In this document: one piece after another, positions 5,491 through 6,303 of the stretch
How the letters are laid out: each line of letters opens with the position of its first letter
Numbering within the stretch: the stretch's first letter is position 1
Translations under genes and position numbers: made by a program
DNA from: Clostridia bacterium
GTDB taxonomy: Bacteria > Bacillota_A > Clostridia > Christensenellales > Aristaeellaceae
NCBI GenBank assembly: GCA_017397695.1
Contig: JAFQIF010000203.1
Span: forward strand, 1 to 6,303
Length of the DNA: 6,303 nt
Direction of reading: 5' to 3'
Notes under the pieces: generated by a model
Seen by the model: only the letters and a program-made list of their open reading frames with translations
Databases searched by the model: none
What the model was told of the DNA's origin: nothing

Positions 5491-6303
5491 TTATTCGCTG
5501 TACGTCTGCGTTTCCACGCCGTCGTCCAGCTTCACGCTATCGAGCACATAGTCGCGCATGAAGCCAGTGGTATTGCCGGTTTCTGTGGAAATCTGATACC
5601 AGACCTGATTATGATCATCCTGGTACTTGCCCAAGATATGAAGCTTGACATTCTTGCTGATCTGGCGAACAACGCCCGCGCCGGAATCCGGCGCCTTGCG
5701 CACATTAGCCTGGCGGTTCGTTCTTGCCGTACCGACGGACGCCTTTTCCACAGCAGACTCATACTTGAGTTCAGTGTCGCCATCCAGATCGATGACAAAA
5801 TCACGCATGTAGCCGGACTGATCGCTGCCATCAACGCTCAGCCTGTACCAGGTGTTCTTGCTCTTATCCAGCAGAACCTCATGAATGCTGACGCTCTTGC
5901 CTTCCTTGACGGTGGCCAGCACACTGCCATTCATGCTCTTGCGCAGATTGGCGTCGCGGTTCGTTTCGCCCGTGGCGATCGCTTCCTCAGCCTCGACAGC
6001 GTCCGCTTCCGGTTCCTCAGCCTCGGCAGCAGGTTCGTCCTTCTCAGGTTCGATCTTCTCAGGCTCGTCCTCAACAGATTCTGTCTTTTCTGTTCCCTGC
6101 TCAACAGGTTCAGCCTTCTCAGGCTCGGGCGTCGCCTCGATCACTTCTTCGATCTCGATCTTGTTCAGCTTACCTGCGAGATCGACCACATAATCGCGCA
6201 TAAAGCCGGTCACAGCCTGATCGTCAACCGTCAGCTGATACCAGACCTTGCCGCTCTTATCCTTGAGCGAATCGTGAATGGTCACAGCTTCGCCCTTCTT
6301 CAC
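5491..6303 (-). CDS. multi-SH3b-domain protein, 5' partial
   Basis: This is the C-terminal 270 residues of a protein with at least three bacterial SH3 (SH3b) domains; such domains usually bind cell wall or mediate surface protein contacts. Domain 1 is cut by the window edge (residues 1-43, ending GFMRDYVVDL). An acidic Glu/Pro-rich linker follows (about 51-110). Domain 2 covers about 110-175 (NRDANLRKS at its start, GYMRDFVIDL at its end) and domain 3 about 193-256 (NRQANVRKAP, then GFMRDYVLD). Each has the 'N-R-x-A-N-x-R' opening and a W-Y-x-(L/I) strand typical of SH3b. The valine (GTG) at 6301-6303 falls within domain 1, so it is not the start; signal peptide, anchor and any catalytic domain would be off the window. 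The chain ends a few residues after domain 3. It is likely extracytoplasmic by analogy, but no export signal is visible. It could be an adhesin, a wall hydrolase or a purely binding protein. Confidence 0.85.
   Translation of the reverse strand: MKKGEAVTIHDSLKDKSGKVWYQLTVDDQAVTGFMRDYVVDLAGKLNKIEIEEVIEATPEPEKAEPVEQGTEKTESVEDEPEKIEPEKDEPAAEAEEPEADAVEAEEAIATGETNRDANLRKSMNGSVLATVKEGKSVSIHEVLLDKSKNTWYRLSVDGSDQSGYMRDFVIDLDGDTELKYESAVEKASVGTARTNRQANVRKAPDSGAGVVRQISKNVKLHILGKYQDDHNQVWYQISTETGNTTGFMRDYVLDSVKLDDGVETQTYSE
5974..6153 (-). repeat. low-complexity Glu/Pro linker of the SH3b protein
   Basis: Roughly sixty residues are dominated by Glu, Pro, Ala, Asp and Lys, with recurring EPEK and EKxEP words (for example PEPEKAEP and EPEKIEPEKDEP). 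In DNA, the plus strand shows recurring TTCTCAGG and CTCAGCCTC words. It separates SH3b domain 1 from domain 2 and is probably an extended, negatively charged spacer. Confidence 0.8.

Noticed and set aside
5885..6193. Ser/Ala-rich plus-strand frame opposite the acidic linker
   Set aside because: Its low-complexity composition is the mirror of the Glu/Pro-rich linker codons on the minus strand, and it has no ribosome binding site.

Overview
The window reads as chromosomal DNA of a low-copy, housekeeping type from a Gram-positive bacterium, most likely a class Clostridia member with moderately high GC. The reasons are a DUF3048 (YerB-like) protein, a long-form PRPP synthetase and a MurG paralogue of types I associate with Firmicutes, strong AAGGAGG/GAGAGGA-like ribosome binding sites, extended -10 promoters, and compact stem-loop/T-run terminators after the genes. 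A finer assignment (for example a Christensenellales-like gut lineage, suggested by the TPKPT-type tail) is only a guess. I see no mobile element, CRISPR array, tRNA or rRNA.

Layout. A DUF3048 protein (+, 5' end off the window) runs to 1088 and ends in a Pro/Thr repeat tail and a terminator. A convergent gene for a 396-residue ribose-phosphate pyrophosphokinase occupies 1190-2380 (-), with its own terminator at 1151-1178. An AT-rich divergent promoter region (2381-2653) separates it from an orphan murG-like gene (+, 2654-3715). That gene converges on an M32 carboxypeptidase gene (-, 3822-5330); the two share one long bidirectional terminator stem at 3773-3822, which reaches the carboxypeptidase stop codon. 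Upstream of the carboxypeptidase, and separated from it by a terminator at 5451-5479, is the 3' part of a gene for a protein with at least three bacterial SH3 domains (-, 5491 to beyond 6303).

How the genes relate. Each gene has its own terminator and, where visible, its own promoter, so these look like single-gene transcription units rather than one operon. Three have cell-envelope links (DUF3048 protein, MurG-like transferase, SH3b protein). Two are cytoplasmic metabolic enzymes (PRPP synthesis, peptide breakdown). Nothing in the sequence proves a shared pathway. The most notable points are the altered signature residues of the MurG-like and PRPP synthetase enzymes, the two low-complexity segments, and the shared terminator. 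I did not find convincing evidence of a new multi-gene system.
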